From the NCBI GenBank assembly GCA_024642215.1, contig JAHEBO010000001.1:68729-119759 (forward strand): DNA of 51,031 bases, read 5' to 3'. Shown piece after piece: positions 17,822 through 25,769 of the stretch (positions within the stretch are counted from its first letter, which is position 1; every line of letters begins with the position of its first letter). The notes beneath the pieces were generated by a model, which worked only from the letters and a program-made list of their open reading frames with translations, had not been told where the DNA came from and made no database searches. Both the position numbers and the translations under genes were made by a program. The stretch is from Limnohabitans sp. GTDB taxonomy: Bacteria; Pseudomonadota; Gammaproteobacteria; Burkholderiales; Burkholderiaceae_C.

Positions 17822-18808
17822 ATGAAACGATTCGCATCACTGAGTTTGTTGCTCCTCAGCGTTCTCACGCATTTGATGCCAGCACATGCTGACTCATACC
17901 CCAATAAGCCTGTCACTTTGATGGTGCCTTATCCACCGGGTGGCTTGTCGGACGTCATTGCACGAAAAGTGAATCAGGCGTTGGCGTTAGAACTGAAGCA
18001 GCCCGTCATCATTGAAAACCTTGGAGGAGCGGGCGGTGCTATTGCTGCACAAAAAGTCTTGAGCGCACCAGCTGATGGGTATTACATCTTTCAGGGTTCA
18101 CCCAATGAATTGATTTTGGCGCCGCTGGCCATGAAAGCGGTGAAATACAAACCCGAAGATTTTCGCTTAATTCAGCAAATGGCCTTGGCGCCAATGGCCA
18201 TCGTGGCGCGCAAAGACTTCCCTGCAAAGAACGCCAACGAAATGGTGGCTTATATTCAAAAAATGGCCAAAGAGGGTAAGCCTGTCAATTACGCCAGTGT
18301 TGGCAACGGCAGTTTCTATCATTTGATTGGTGAAGAATTGTCGAAAAAGATTGGCGCGGAAATGCTCCACGTGCCCTACAAAGGTGGCGGCCCCATTTCA
18401 CAAGATTTATTGGGTGGTCAAATTGACTTGTTCATCACACCCTATGGCGCGCCACACGTGGCCATGGAAAAAGAAGGCAAGTTGCGATTCATTGCCGTTC
18501 TGTCTAGCGAACCCCAACGCTTGATCAAACACATTCCTTCTGTGGATGAAAACAAATTGCTCAAAGGATTTCATTACACCATTGGCAGTGGTTATTACGT
18601 GAAGAAGGGCACACCCGAGCCCATTGTGGAGGCCTTGCACAAAGCCCTGACCAAAGTGATGTTTGATGCTGACTTTGTGGCTACGATGGCCGCCATGGGG
18701 CAAGACCCTTCTCCTGCATTGCGACTCGATGAAGCGGGCAAAGCCTATGCCGACGACATCAAGTTGTACCAAGGCATTGCCAAATCCATCAACTTGCAAG
18801 CGCAATGA
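17822..18808 (+). CDS. Tripartite tricarboxylate transporter substrate-binding protein (Bug/TctC family)
   Basis: This periplasmic binding protein of 328 residues starts at the ATG at 17822, preceded by AAAGGA; the signal peptide MKRFASLSLLLLSVLTHLMPAHA ends near residue 23. The Bug signature YPNKPVTLMVPYPPGGLSD follows and IIENLGGAGG lies near residue 70. Known Bug ligands are carboxylates and amino acids such as glutamate, aspartate and nicotinate. No TctA/TctB membrane genes are nearby, so it is an orphan receptor that must borrow a transporter or act as a sensor. It overlaps the M20 hydrolase start (ATGA) and is likely cotranscribed with it and the amidase. Confidence 0.93.
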   Translation: MKRFASLSLLLLSVLTHLMPAHADSYPNKPVTLMVPYPPGGLSDVIARKVNQALALELKQPVIIENLGGAGGAIAAQKVLSAPADGYYIFQGSPNELILAPLAMKAVKYKPEDFRLIQQMALAPMAIVARKDFPAKNANEMVAYIQKMAKEGKPVNYASVGNGSFYHLIGEELSKKIGAEMLHVPYKGGGPISQDLLGGQIDLFITPYGAPHVAMEKEGKLRFIAVLSSEPQRLIKHIPSVDENKLLKGFHYTIGSGYYVKKGTPEPIVEALHKALTKVMFDADFVATMAAMGQDPSPALRLDEAGKAYADDIKLYQGIAKSINLQAQ

Positions 18809-19998
18809 ATTTTTTGCACGCCATGCGTGAACGCGTAGCGCCCTTCGTCGCGCTACGCCACGATTTGCATCAGCACCCTGAATTGGGACTTCAAGAATTT
18901 CGAACCGCTGCTTTGTTGGCAGAACAGCTTGAAAGTTGGGGCTACAGCGTAACCCGAGGCTTAGCAACAACAGGACTCGTCGCGCAATTGGTTCGAGGTG
19001 ATGGTCGAAAGCGTTTAGGCATTCGGGCGGACATGGATGCCTTGCCGATTCAAGAAACCAATCGCTTTGCCCATCGCAGTCTTCATGATGGGCTTATGCA
19101 TGCCTGTGGCCATGATGGTCACACGGCCATGCTGATGGCGGCGGCAAAATACATTTCACAAGAACTTGATTTCTCAGGTACTTTGAATTTAATTTTTCAA
19201 CCTGCAGAGGAACATCCAGGCGGCGCCAAGCTCATGATTGAGCAGGGCTTGTTTGAAAAATTTCCCTGCGACGCCATCTTTGCGGCGCACAACATGCCAG
19301 GCATCCCAGCAGGTCAGTTGGTATTCATTGATGGCCCTGCAATGGCATCGTCAGACGATGTGACCGTTATCCTGACAGGCTTGGGTGGTCATGGTGCCAT
19401 GCCGCATTTGGCGCAAGATCCTATCGTTGCGGCATCCAGCATTGTGATGTCTCTTCAAACCATCGTGTCACGCAACGTCAACCCTTTGCAAACGGCTGTG
19501 ATCACGGTAGGAGCCTTGACGTCTGGAAAAGCCAACAACGTGATTCCAAGCTCTGCGCGTTTAGAGTTGAGCGTGCGTGCACTGGATCGCGAAGTTCGTG
19601 ATCTACTGCAAGTTCGTATTACAGATTTGGTCACAGCCCAAGCACAAAGCTTCGGCTTACAAGCGCAGATCGAGTACAAGCGGGATTATCCCGTGTTGGT
19701 GAATACAACAGTAGAAACCGAATTTGCACGCGCCGTGGGCGTGGCGTTGTTAGGCCATGAAGGCGTCACTTTGCAAGGCCGTCCTCTGACAGGGAGCGAA
19801 GACTTTGCTTTCATGCTGGATCACTGTCCGGGCAGTTACTTGATGATTGGCAATGGGATAGAAATAAATGCCGCATCACCCACAGATATCGCACATGCCT
19901 GCATGGTGCACAACGCTGGCTATGACTTCAATGACGAAATTTTGCCTGTGGGTGCAGCGTATTGGACTTTGTTGGCGCAGCGTTACTTAACAAACTAA
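18805..19998 (+). CDS. M20-family amidohydrolase (aminoacylase/hippurate hydrolase-like)
   Basis: This 397-residue metallopeptidase-family hydrolase has RHDLHQHPELG near the N-terminus, the metal-binding GLMHACGHDGHTAML, FQPAEEHPGGAK and the C-terminal GSEDFAFM and MVHNAGYDFNDE segments, with a central dimerisation lid domain. These are the M20D hallmarks of enzymes that cleave N-acyl amino acids or amino acid conjugates. The substrate is not determined; the adjacent amidase and amino-acid-type receptor favour an N-acyl or amide-linked amino acid. The gene starts inside the stop of the upstream binding protein. Confidence 0.9.
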   Translation: MNFLHAMRERVAPFVALRHDLHQHPELGLQEFRTAALLAEQLESWGYSVTRGLATTGLVAQLVRGDGRKRLGIRADMDALPIQETNRFAHRSLHDGLMHACGHDGHTAMLMAAAKYISQELDFSGTLNLIFQPAEEHPGGAKLMIEQGLFEKFPCDAIFAAHNMPGIPAGQLVFIDGPAMASSDDVTVILTGLGGHGAMPHLAQDPIVAASSIVMSLQTIVSRNVNPLQTAVITVGALTSGKANNVIPSSARLELSVRALDREVRDLLQVRITDLVTAQAQSFGLQAQIEYKRDYPVLVNTTVETEFARAVGVALLGHEGVTLQGRPLTGSEDFAFMLDHCPGSYLMIGNGIEINAASPTDIAHACMVHNAGYDFNDEILPVGAAYWTLLAQRYLTN

Positions 19999-20007
19999 AA
20001 AAATACC

Positions 20008-21423
20008 ATGACTCAAGCTTTATGGAAACTCAGCGCCACCGAAGTGGCCTCTTGCATTGCTCATCGCGAAGTATCAGCGAGACAAGTGACCGAGAGCGTT
20101 CTCGCGCGTATTGAAGATATCAACCCCAGCATCAATGCTTTGGCAATGGTCAATGCAGCATCTGCTTTAAAAGCCGCAGACGATGCGGATGCTGCGCAAG
20201 CTCGAGGTGAATCGCTGGGACTTTTGCATGGCGTACCCGTTACCATCAAAGTGAATGTGGATGTGGCCGGCGAAGCGACGACGGATGGCGTAGCAGCGTT
20301 GAAGGACAACATCGCCACCAGTGACTCCCCACTCGTCCAGTCGATGCGTGAGGCTGGAGCGATCATTGTGGGGCGTAGTAATGCCCCAGCATTTTCGCTT
20401 CGATGGTTTACAGACAACAGTTTTCATGGCCGTACCCTGAATCCGTTTGATCCAGCCGTCACACCGGGTGGTTCCAGTGGTGGTGCGGCGGCTGCGACTG
20501 CACTGGGAATGGGCGCTATTGCGCACGGCAACGACTATGGTGGCTCCATTCGTTATCCAGCTTGGGCTTGCGGTGTTGTGGGTTTGAGAACCACCGTGGG
20601 CCGTGTGCCTTCGTACAAAGCAAGTGCGCCCAATCGCATCATCACCAACCAGCAAATGTCAGTGCAAGGTCCACTCACTCGAACAGTATCAGACGCTCGT
20701 TTGGCTTTGCAAGTCATGTCGCGTGGTTCTGCCTTAGATCCACAATGGGTTCCCGCACCTTTAGAAAATCCAGACAGTCAAAAACTGACGCGCATTGCAG
20801 TTTTTAAAAGTTGGACGCATTCAAAAGTTGATCCCAGTGTCAGTGCAGCCGTGGCTCAAGCAGCGCATTGGCTAGAGGCCGCTGGTTATGTCATTGAAGA
20901 AGTTGAACCGCCGCACTTTGCAGAAGTGTCTGCTATGCAATTTCACATGGTCATGAATGACATGCGACGCGCCGGCGCAGGGTTCATGCAACAGTTGGGT
21001 GACGATGCCTTGCGAAGGGCGCTTCAGCATTATTTGGACATCAATCCAATTTGGGACAGAGATCAAAATCTCGAAGCCCTCACGAGACGTTTTAACATTG
21101 CCAGAGACTGGGCGGTGTTCTTTGAGCGCTACCCAGTTTTGCTCATGCCAAACTCATGGGAGCGTCAACTTCCCATCGACGATGATCAGGGCACTGCAGC
21201 GCGAATGAGTGAAATTTTATTGGCACAATCTCCTTTGTTGAGTACCGCTGTCCTTGGCTTGCCTGGCTTGTCTGTTCCGACGGGCATCGTGGCCGGATTG
21301 CCAGTTGGTGTGCAAATTGTGACCAGTCGTTTTCGCGAAGACATTGCATTGCATGTTGGTGAGTTGGTAGAAAGAGCTTCTGGTTTTTCTGCCATCCAAC
21401 ACCTTACCGCTTTGAATTCATAA
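20008..21423 (+). CDS. Amidase (amidase-signature family)
   Basis: This 471-residue amidase has the complete Ser-cisSer-Lys triad: Lys81 in GVPVTIKVN, Ser156 in TPGGSSGGAAAA and Ser180 in GNDYGGSIRYPA, with the expected 24-residue spacing between the serines. Family members hydrolyse diverse carboxamides to acid plus ammonia or amine. The gene begins nine bases after the M20 hydrolase stop and ends the putative LysR-controlled operon. No strong ribosome site is seen, so translational coupling is likely. Tryptophan-rich RWFTDN and WACGVVG near the active site may favour an aromatic substrate, but that is speculation. Confidence 0.92.
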   Translation: MTQALWKLSATEVASCIAHREVSARQVTESVLARIEDINPSINALAMVNAASALKAADDADAAQARGESLGLLHGVPVTIKVNVDVAGEATTDGVAALKDNIATSDSPLVQSMREAGAIIVGRSNAPAFSLRWFTDNSFHGRTLNPFDPAVTPGGSSGGAAAATALGMGAIAHGNDYGGSIRYPAWACGVVGLRTTVGRVPSYKASAPNRIITNQQMSVQGPLTRTVSDARLALQVMSRGSALDPQWVPAPLENPDSQKLTRIAVFKSWTHSKVDPSVSAAVAQAAHWLEAAGYVIEEVEPPHFAEVSAMQFHMVMNDMRRAGAGFMQQLGDDALRRALQHYLDINPIWDRDQNLEALTRRFNIARDWAVFFERYPVLLMPNSWERQLPIDDDQGTAARMSEILLAQSPLLSTAVLGLPGLSVPTGIVAGLPVGVQIVTSRFREDIALHVGELVERASGFSAIQHLTALNS

Positions 21424-21429
21424 ACAAAT

Positions 21430-21451
21430 GGCCTTGCGGGTGCGCAAGGCC
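21430..21451. terminator. Bidirectional hairpin between amidase and comEA-like genes
   Basis: GGCCTTGCG (21430-21438) and CGCAAGGCC (21443-21451) form a perfect 9-bp stem with a four-base loop, six bases after the amidase stop and 56 bases after the convergent ComEA-like stop. On the minus strand it is followed by ATTTGTTTA, moderately U-rich; on the plus strand there is no U-tract. Confidence 0.6.
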
Positions 21452-21506
21452 CTGGGTCTGAAAGGCTGGCCATATTCGAGGATTGGATTCGCAGCCCTTC
21501 CATCAT

Positions 21507-21836
21507 TTAAGACTTGGTCGATTTGGGTTTGTCCGCTGATTTTGCTTTTGCCGGCTCAATCGCTGCCCCCCCTTGATAGCCCGAGCCATTGACCGTGAGG
21601 CCTTGCGCTGAAAATTTGGCCGAGCTTTTCTCGCCCATGCCACTGACGCGGTGCATGAGATCGGGCCAATCTTTGTAGTTGCCTTTGTTGCGCTCTTTCA
21701 AAATTTTGCCCGACAGCGAAGGGCCAATGCCTTTGATACCGTCTAACTCAGCCGCGTTGGCTTTGTTGACATCAACGGCTGCAAAACTGCTGAGTGAAAA
21801 CAGCAGGGCGGTGGTGCTTAAGATTTTTTTCAACAT
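21507..21836 (-). CDS. ComEA-like secreted helix-hairpin-helix DNA-binding protein
   Basis: This 109-residue protein has a signal peptide (MLKKILSTTALLFSLSSFA, about 1-19) followed directly by a ComEA-type helix-hairpin-helix domain, VDVNKANAAELDGIKGIGP, with the GIGP hairpin. A lysine-rich, low-complexity tail of about 20 residues ends the chain. Periplasmic ComEA binds incoming double-stranded DNA during natural transformation; small homologues like this one are widespread in Burkholderiales, sometimes without a demonstrated competence role. It lies downstream of lapB on the same strand, separated by two hairpins. Confidence 0.88.
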   Translation of the reverse strand: MLKKILSTTALLFSLSSFAAVDVNKANAAELDGIKGIGPSLSGKILKERNKGNYKDWPDLMHRVSGMGEKSSAKFSAQGLTVNGSGYQGGAAIEPAKAKSADKPKSTKS

Positions 21837-21849
21837 GTTGAATTCCTAG

Positions 21850-21881
21850 GTTTGGCATCACCCCAACGGTGATGCAAACCC
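21850..21881. repeat. Imperfect hairpin in the lapB to comEA-like gap
   Basis: GGTTTG-GCATCACC pairs with GGTGATGC-AAACC around CCAAC, with one bulge. It lies 13 bases upstream of the ComEA-like ATG, in its untranslated leader. No U-tract follows. Confidence 0.5.
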
Positions 21882-21896
21882 GATTCAACTGCTGAT

Positions 21897-21927
21897 TGAA
21901 TGGCAGAAGTACATTCTGCAATTCAAG
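21897..21927. repeat. Second hairpin in the lapB to comEA-like gap
   Basis: TTGAATGGCAGAA (21897-21909) pairs with TTCTGCAATTCAA (21915-21927) with one mismatch around a five-base loop, 29 bases after the lapB stop. It may stabilise the end of the lapB transcript. Confidence 0.5.
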
Positions 21928-21956
21928 GTGAGCGCAAGCAAACGCTTGAAAGCGAT

Positions 21957-23114
21957 TTAGAGCTCTTCAACTCGGCGAGGTGGGTAACTGTCCCACGCTT
22001 GGCAGCCTGGGCAGTGCCAGAAATGCTCCTTGGCTTCAAAGCCACAGGCTGCACAGCGGTAACGCGCCAAAGGCCGTGATGCTTGTTCAAGGGCTTTTTG
22101 CACAGGTGCTCGCGTGGCTTCTGTGCCCAAATCGGCACCCGCCAGCCAACGTGAAGCCGCCAGCAAGGAAGGTTGTTTTTGCAGATGTTCAATGTAACGC
22201 TGACGGACCAAATTGTCGGCATCTATCCCATTTTTTTCCAATGAGACAATGGCGTCCATCACATCAATGCAAGGGCTTTGTGCGTAATGTTGCTGCAGCA
22301 ATGACAAAGCTGCGGGGACTTGATTGGCCGCTTGTGCTGCTCGAACCAAGCTTGCTGCAGCCAAAGGTGCAGCAACAGAACCCGATTCAAACAATTGACT
22401 CAAGGTGGCGCAAGCTTGAAGGGCGTGGCCTTGGTTGAGTTGCAGTTGACCTAACAGCAGTCGAGGGCGGGGTGCGTCAGGCGTTTCTGCCATGGCGTTT
22501 TGTAGCAGTTGTGCAGCACCTGCGGCATCGCCTTGCGCATTGAGTTCGCGGGCTTGTTCGCACAAGTAATGGGCCTTGCGCACAGCAAAACTGACCTCGC
22601 CTGATTGCTCGAGTTGTGAGGCAACTTCGCGAGCTTGCGGCCATTCGCGTGAACGCTCATAAATGGCCAGCCGTGCCAACCTTGCTTGGCCTTCGAAGGC
22701 CGTGCCTTCCAGCTTGCGCAAAGCGTCTTCTGCGCGGTCTAGCAAACCGGCTTTGACAAAGTCTTTGGCCAATGCATTTTGCGCACGCTGACGGTCTGCG
22801 GTGCTCAGGTCGCCTCGTGACAGCAGATGTTCGTGAACGCGAACAGCTCTTTCATATTCGCCGCGGCGGCGAAACAAATTGCCCAAAGCAAAATGCAACT
22901 CAGAGGTGTCTGGATCGTTTTGGACGGCTTCAATGAAGGCATCAATGGCCTTGTCCTGTTGCTCGTTGAGTAAGAAGTTCAGACCTTTGAAATAGGCGCG
23001 TGGTGCTTGACGGTTGTCGATGCGCAACTGACGCAAGTCGAGTCGCGAGGCTAACCAACCGAGACCAAAGGCTGCGGGCAGGCCAATCAAAATCCAAATG
23101 AGGTCAAGTTCCAT
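21957..23114 (-). CDS. lapB: Lipopolysaccharide assembly protein B (LapB/YciM), TPR protein
   Basis: This 385-residue inner-membrane protein starts at the ATG at 23114 (GGAAG seven bases upstream). The N-terminus MELDLIWILIGLPAAFGLGW is one transmembrane anchor. Residues about 40-330 form tetratricopeptide repeats, such as ELHFALGNLFRRRGEYERAV, and the C-terminus has a rubredoxin-like zinc site, CAACGF and CPGC. LapB presents LpxC to the FtsH protease and so limits lipid A synthesis. It overlaps the end of lapA by 11 bases, the usual lapAB pairing. Confidence 0.95.
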   Translation of the reverse strand: MELDLIWILIGLPAAFGLGWLASRLDLRQLRIDNRQAPRAYFKGLNFLLNEQQDKAIDAFIEAVQNDPDTSELHFALGNLFRRRGEYERAVRVHEHLLSRGDLSTADRQRAQNALAKDFVKAGLLDRAEDALRKLEGTAFEGQARLARLAIYERSREWPQAREVASQLEQSGEVSFAVRKAHYLCEQARELNAQGDAAGAAQLLQNAMAETPDAPRPRLLLGQLQLNQGHALQACATLSQLFESGSVAAPLAAASLVRAAQAANQVPAALSLLQQHYAQSPCIDVMDAIVSLEKNGIDADNLVRQRYIEHLQKQPSLLAASRWLAGADLGTEATRAPVQKALEQASRPLARYRCAACGFEAKEHFWHCPGCQAWDSYPPRRVEEL

Positions 23115-23394
23115 GCGGTACTTCCGATTGTGGTTCTGCATTGCTTGCAGCCGGGGCTTGAACAGCTTTGGCTGCTTGCCGTTGGCGCCACCAGCGCGGC
23201 ACCATGCCCAACACGCCCACTACCATGCCTAAAGCAAAGGCAATCAACACAATCAGCACCATGGGTGAGCGCCACTGTGTACCGAAAAAGAAATAGACCT
23301 TGGCTTCGTGCTGATTGTTCAGCGCGAAGGCAAACAAAGTAAAAAAGACGGCTGCATTCAGTGTCCACTGAAGCAGCTTGAGAAATTGTTTCAT
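23104..23394 (-). CDS. lapA: Lipopolysaccharide assembly protein A (LapA, DUF1049)
   Basis: This 96-residue membrane protein has two transmembrane helices (about 9-28 and 44-66) joined by the periplasmic segment NNQHEAKVYFFFGTQW, followed by a basic cytoplasmic stretch WWRQRQAAKA. This is the LapA domain pattern. It works with LapB in lipopolysaccharide assembly. It lies downstream of ihfB, past that gene's terminator hairpin, and overlaps lapB. Confidence 0.92.
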   Translation of the reverse strand: MKQFLKLLQWTLNAAVFFTLFAFALNNQHEAKVYFFFGTQWRSPMVLIVLIAFALGMVVGVLGMVPRWWRQRQAAKAVQAPAASNAEPQSEVPHGT

Positions 23395-23445
23395 GAATGG
23401 CCTCAGGCAGCACTGTCATTCTAAATCGATGCTGCACCCAGAAAC

Positions 23446-23467
23446 AAAAAAGGCCCTTGGATGGGCC
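23446..23467 (-). terminator. Rho-independent terminator of ihfB
   Basis: On the minus strand GGCCC-ATCCAA-GGGCC is followed by six T residues, 26 bases past the ihfB stop. It partly insulates lapAB from the rpsA-ihfB transcript. Confidence 0.7.
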
Positions 23468-23492
23468 GATTTATTCAGAGGGAGCAGGGGGC

Positions 23493-23804
23493 TTATTCGG
23501 CCTTGCCATGCAGGATGTCGAGGGACTTTTTGTCAACGGCTTCGCGAAGCGCTTTGCCAGGCTTGAAATGCGGGACACGTTTTTCAGGGATTTGCACGCT
23601 TTCACCAGAGCGAGGATTGCGGCCAACACGGGGCGGGCGGCGGTTGATGGTGAAGCTGCCAAAACCACGGATCTCAATGCGGTGGCCTTTGACCAAGGCT
23701 TCGCTCATGGCGTCCAAGACCGTTTTGACGGCGAATTCGGCGTCACGGTGCGTCAGCTGCTCAAAACGAGCGGCCAAAGCTTCAACGAGGTCGGAGCGGG
23801 TCAT
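23493..23804 (-). CDS. ihfB: Integration host factor subunit beta
   Basis: This 103-residue HU/IHF-family DNA-bending protein starts at the ATG at 23804, giving the conserved opening [14 protein letters not shown]; the longer frame adds 23 unrelated residues. The motifs [12 protein letters not shown] and [13 protein letters not shown] form the beta-ribbon arm that enters the minor groove. It pairs with IHF-alpha, encoded elsewhere. Position directly after rpsA is conserved across proteobacteria. Confidence 0.95.
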   Translation of the reverse strand: MTRSDLVEALAARFEQLTHRDAEFAVKTVLDAMSEALVKGHRIEIRGFGSFTINRRPPRVGRNPRSGESVQIPEKRVPHFKPGKALREAVDKKSLDILHGKAE

Positions 23805-23835
23805 GTGAGAGAAAGTGAAATGAATTGACGCATAG

Positions 23836-23881
23836 AAAAAGCCTCCGCCCAAGCCCCGCAGGGGCCCAGGCAAGAGGCTTT
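23836..23881 (-). terminator. Terminator or attenuator between rpsA and ihfB
   Basis: AAAGCCTC (23838-23845) pairs with GAGGCTTT (23874-23881), enclosing an inner stem GCCCC-GCA-GGGGC (23853-23865). Reading on the minus strand the stem is followed by more T residues, so it probably lowers read-through from rpsA into ihfB. Confidence 0.65.
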
Positions 23882-23897
23882 GTTCATCAGCAGACCA

Positions 23898-25586
23898 TTA
23901 AGCTGCGTCGTTGTTGTCCAACTTGGCACGCAACAAAGCGCCCAAGCTGGTGGTGCCAGCGTTTTCACGTGAAGACTGTTGGCTCAAAGAAGCCATGGCT
24001 TCATTTTGGTCAGCAGCATCTTTGGCCTTGATGGACAACTGGATGTTGCGTGTCTTGCGATCGACGTTGACGACCACCGCAGTGACTTCGTCGCCTTCTT
24101 TCAACAAGCTGCGAGCGTCTTCCACGCGATCGCGTGAAATTTCGCTGGCGCGCAAGTAACCAATGATGTCGTCGCCCAAGTCGATTTCAGCGCCGCGAGC
24201 GTCAACAGTTTTGACTTTACCAGTCACTGTTTGGCCCTTGTCGTTCACTGTCACGAAAGTCGTGAATGGGTCGCCGTCGAGTTGTTTGATGCCCAAGCTG
24301 ATGCGCTCGCGCTCAACGTCGACTGCCAACACGATGGCTTCAACGTCTTGACCCTTCTTGTAGTTGCGAACAGCGGCTTCGCCGGTTTCGTTCCATGACA
24401 AGTCGGACAAGTGAACCAAACCGTCGATGCCAGCGGCCAAGCCCACGAACACACCGAAATCGGTGATGGACTTGATCGGGCCTTTGACGCGGTCGCCACG
24501 CTTTGTGTTTTGAGCGAACTCTTGCCATGGGTTAGCACGGCACTGTTTCATGCCCAAGCTGATGCGGCGCTTGTCTTCGTCGATTTCCAAAACCATGACT
24601 TCGACTTCGTCGCCCAATGACACGATCTTGGAAGGTGCCACGTTCTTGTTGGTCCAGTCCATTTCAGAGACGTGCACCAAGCCTTCGATGCCTGGCTCGA
24701 GTTCCACAAACGCGCCGTAGTCGGCGATGTTGGTGATCTTGCCGAACATGCGGGTGCTTTGTGGGTAGCGGCGGTTGACGCCCATCCAAGGATCGTCGCC
24801 CATTTGCTTGAGGCCCAAGGACACGCGGTTTTTCTCGGTGTCGAACTTGAGGATCTTGGCGGTAATTTCTTGACCGGCTTGCACCACTTCGGAAGGGTGA
24901 CGAACACGGCGCCATGCCATGTCGGTGATGTGCAGCAAACCATCGATGCCGCCCAAGTCAACGAATGCACCGTATTCGGTGATGTTCTTGACCACACCGT
25001 GAACGACGGAACCTTCGCGGAGGTTTTCCATCAGCTTGGCGCGCTCTTCGCCCATCGAAGCTTCGACCACAGCACGGCGTGACAACACGACGTTGTTGCG
25101 CTTGCGGTCCAACTTGATGACCTTGAATTCCATGGTCTTGTTTTCGTACGGTGACAGGTCTTTGGTAGGACGTGTGTCAACCAATGAACCTGGCAAGAAA
25201 GCACGAATGCCGTTGACCAAAACAGTGAGGCCGCCTTTGACTTTGCCGCTGGTGGTGCCGGTGACGAATTCGCCGGATTCCAAGGCTTTTTCCAATGACA
25301 ACCATGATGCCAAACGCTTGGCAGTGTCACGGCTCAAAATGGTGTCGCCGTAGCCGTTCTCGATGGAACCGATGGCCACAGACACGAAGTCGCCCACTTG
25401 GACTTCGATTTCGCCCAGATCTGATTTGAATTCTTCCAGGGGCACGTAGGCTTCAGATTTGAGGCCGGCGTTAACAACCACGAAGTTGTGTTCGATGCGA
25501 ACAACTTCAGCGGTGATCACTTCGCCTGGGCGCATTTCCGTGCGCTTCAGTGATTCTTCAAATAGGGCTGCAAAAGATTCTGACAT
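23898..25586 (-). CDS. rpsA: 30S ribosomal protein S1
   Basis: This 562-residue S1 has six consecutive S1/OB-fold domains (roughly 20-90, 105-170, 190-260, 275-350, 360-435 and 450-520), with repeated motifs such as [16 protein letters not shown] and [18 protein letters not shown]. It helps load mRNAs onto the 30S subunit. Length matches E. coli S1 (557). AGGAA lies six bases before the ATG. It follows the aroA-cmk gene after a 183-base leader containing a strong hairpin and is followed by ihfB. Confidence 0.98.
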   Translation of the reverse strand: MSESFAALFEESLKRTEMRPGEVITAEVVRIEHNFVVVNAGLKSEAYVPLEEFKSDLGEIEVQVGDFVSVAIGSIENGYGDTILSRDTAKRLASWLSLEKALESGEFVTGTTSGKVKGGLTVLVNGIRAFLPGSLVDTRPTKDLSPYENKTMEFKVIKLDRKRNNVVLSRRAVVEASMGEERAKLMENLREGSVVHGVVKNITEYGAFVDLGGIDGLLHITDMAWRRVRHPSEVVQAGQEITAKILKFDTEKNRVSLGLKQMGDDPWMGVNRRYPQSTRMFGKITNIADYGAFVELEPGIEGLVHVSEMDWTNKNVAPSKIVSLGDEVEVMVLEIDEDKRRISLGMKQCRANPWQEFAQNTKRGDRVKGPIKSITDFGVFVGLAAGIDGLVHLSDLSWNETGEAAVRNYKKGQDVEAIVLAVDVERERISLGIKQLDGDPFTTFVTVNDKGQTVTGKVKTVDARGAEIDLGDDIIGYLRASEISRDRVEDARSLLKEGDEVTAVVVNVDRKTRNIQLSIKAKDAADQNEAMASLSQQSSRENAGTTSLGALLRAKLDNNDAA

Positions 25587-25690
25587 TCAAGTTCCTAATC
25601 CGCAAAAAGGTCTGACGACTGCAGGATTGCGTCGTTAACAAGGCTAGATGCGGCGGTTGTTTGCGTTTTCACGCGGGTTAAGTTGATGAA

Positions 25691-25732
25691 CCACAAGACA
25701 AGTGCGCAAGCAGCGCGGAGGGTGTCTTGTGG
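25691..25732. promoter_or_regulatory. Hairpin in the rpsA leader
   Basis: CCACAAGACA (25691-25700) pairs perfectly with TGTCTTGTGG (25723-25732), enclosing a GC-rich 22-base interior with a possible inner GCGC-AAGCA-GCGC stem. It lies about 105 bases upstream of the rpsA ATG. It could be part of autogenous control by S1 or a cmk transcript end; no U-tract is present. Confidence 0.5.
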
Positions 25733-25769
25733 ACCTCTGTTCAAGGCCTGCCTGTTTTAAACAAGAAAG

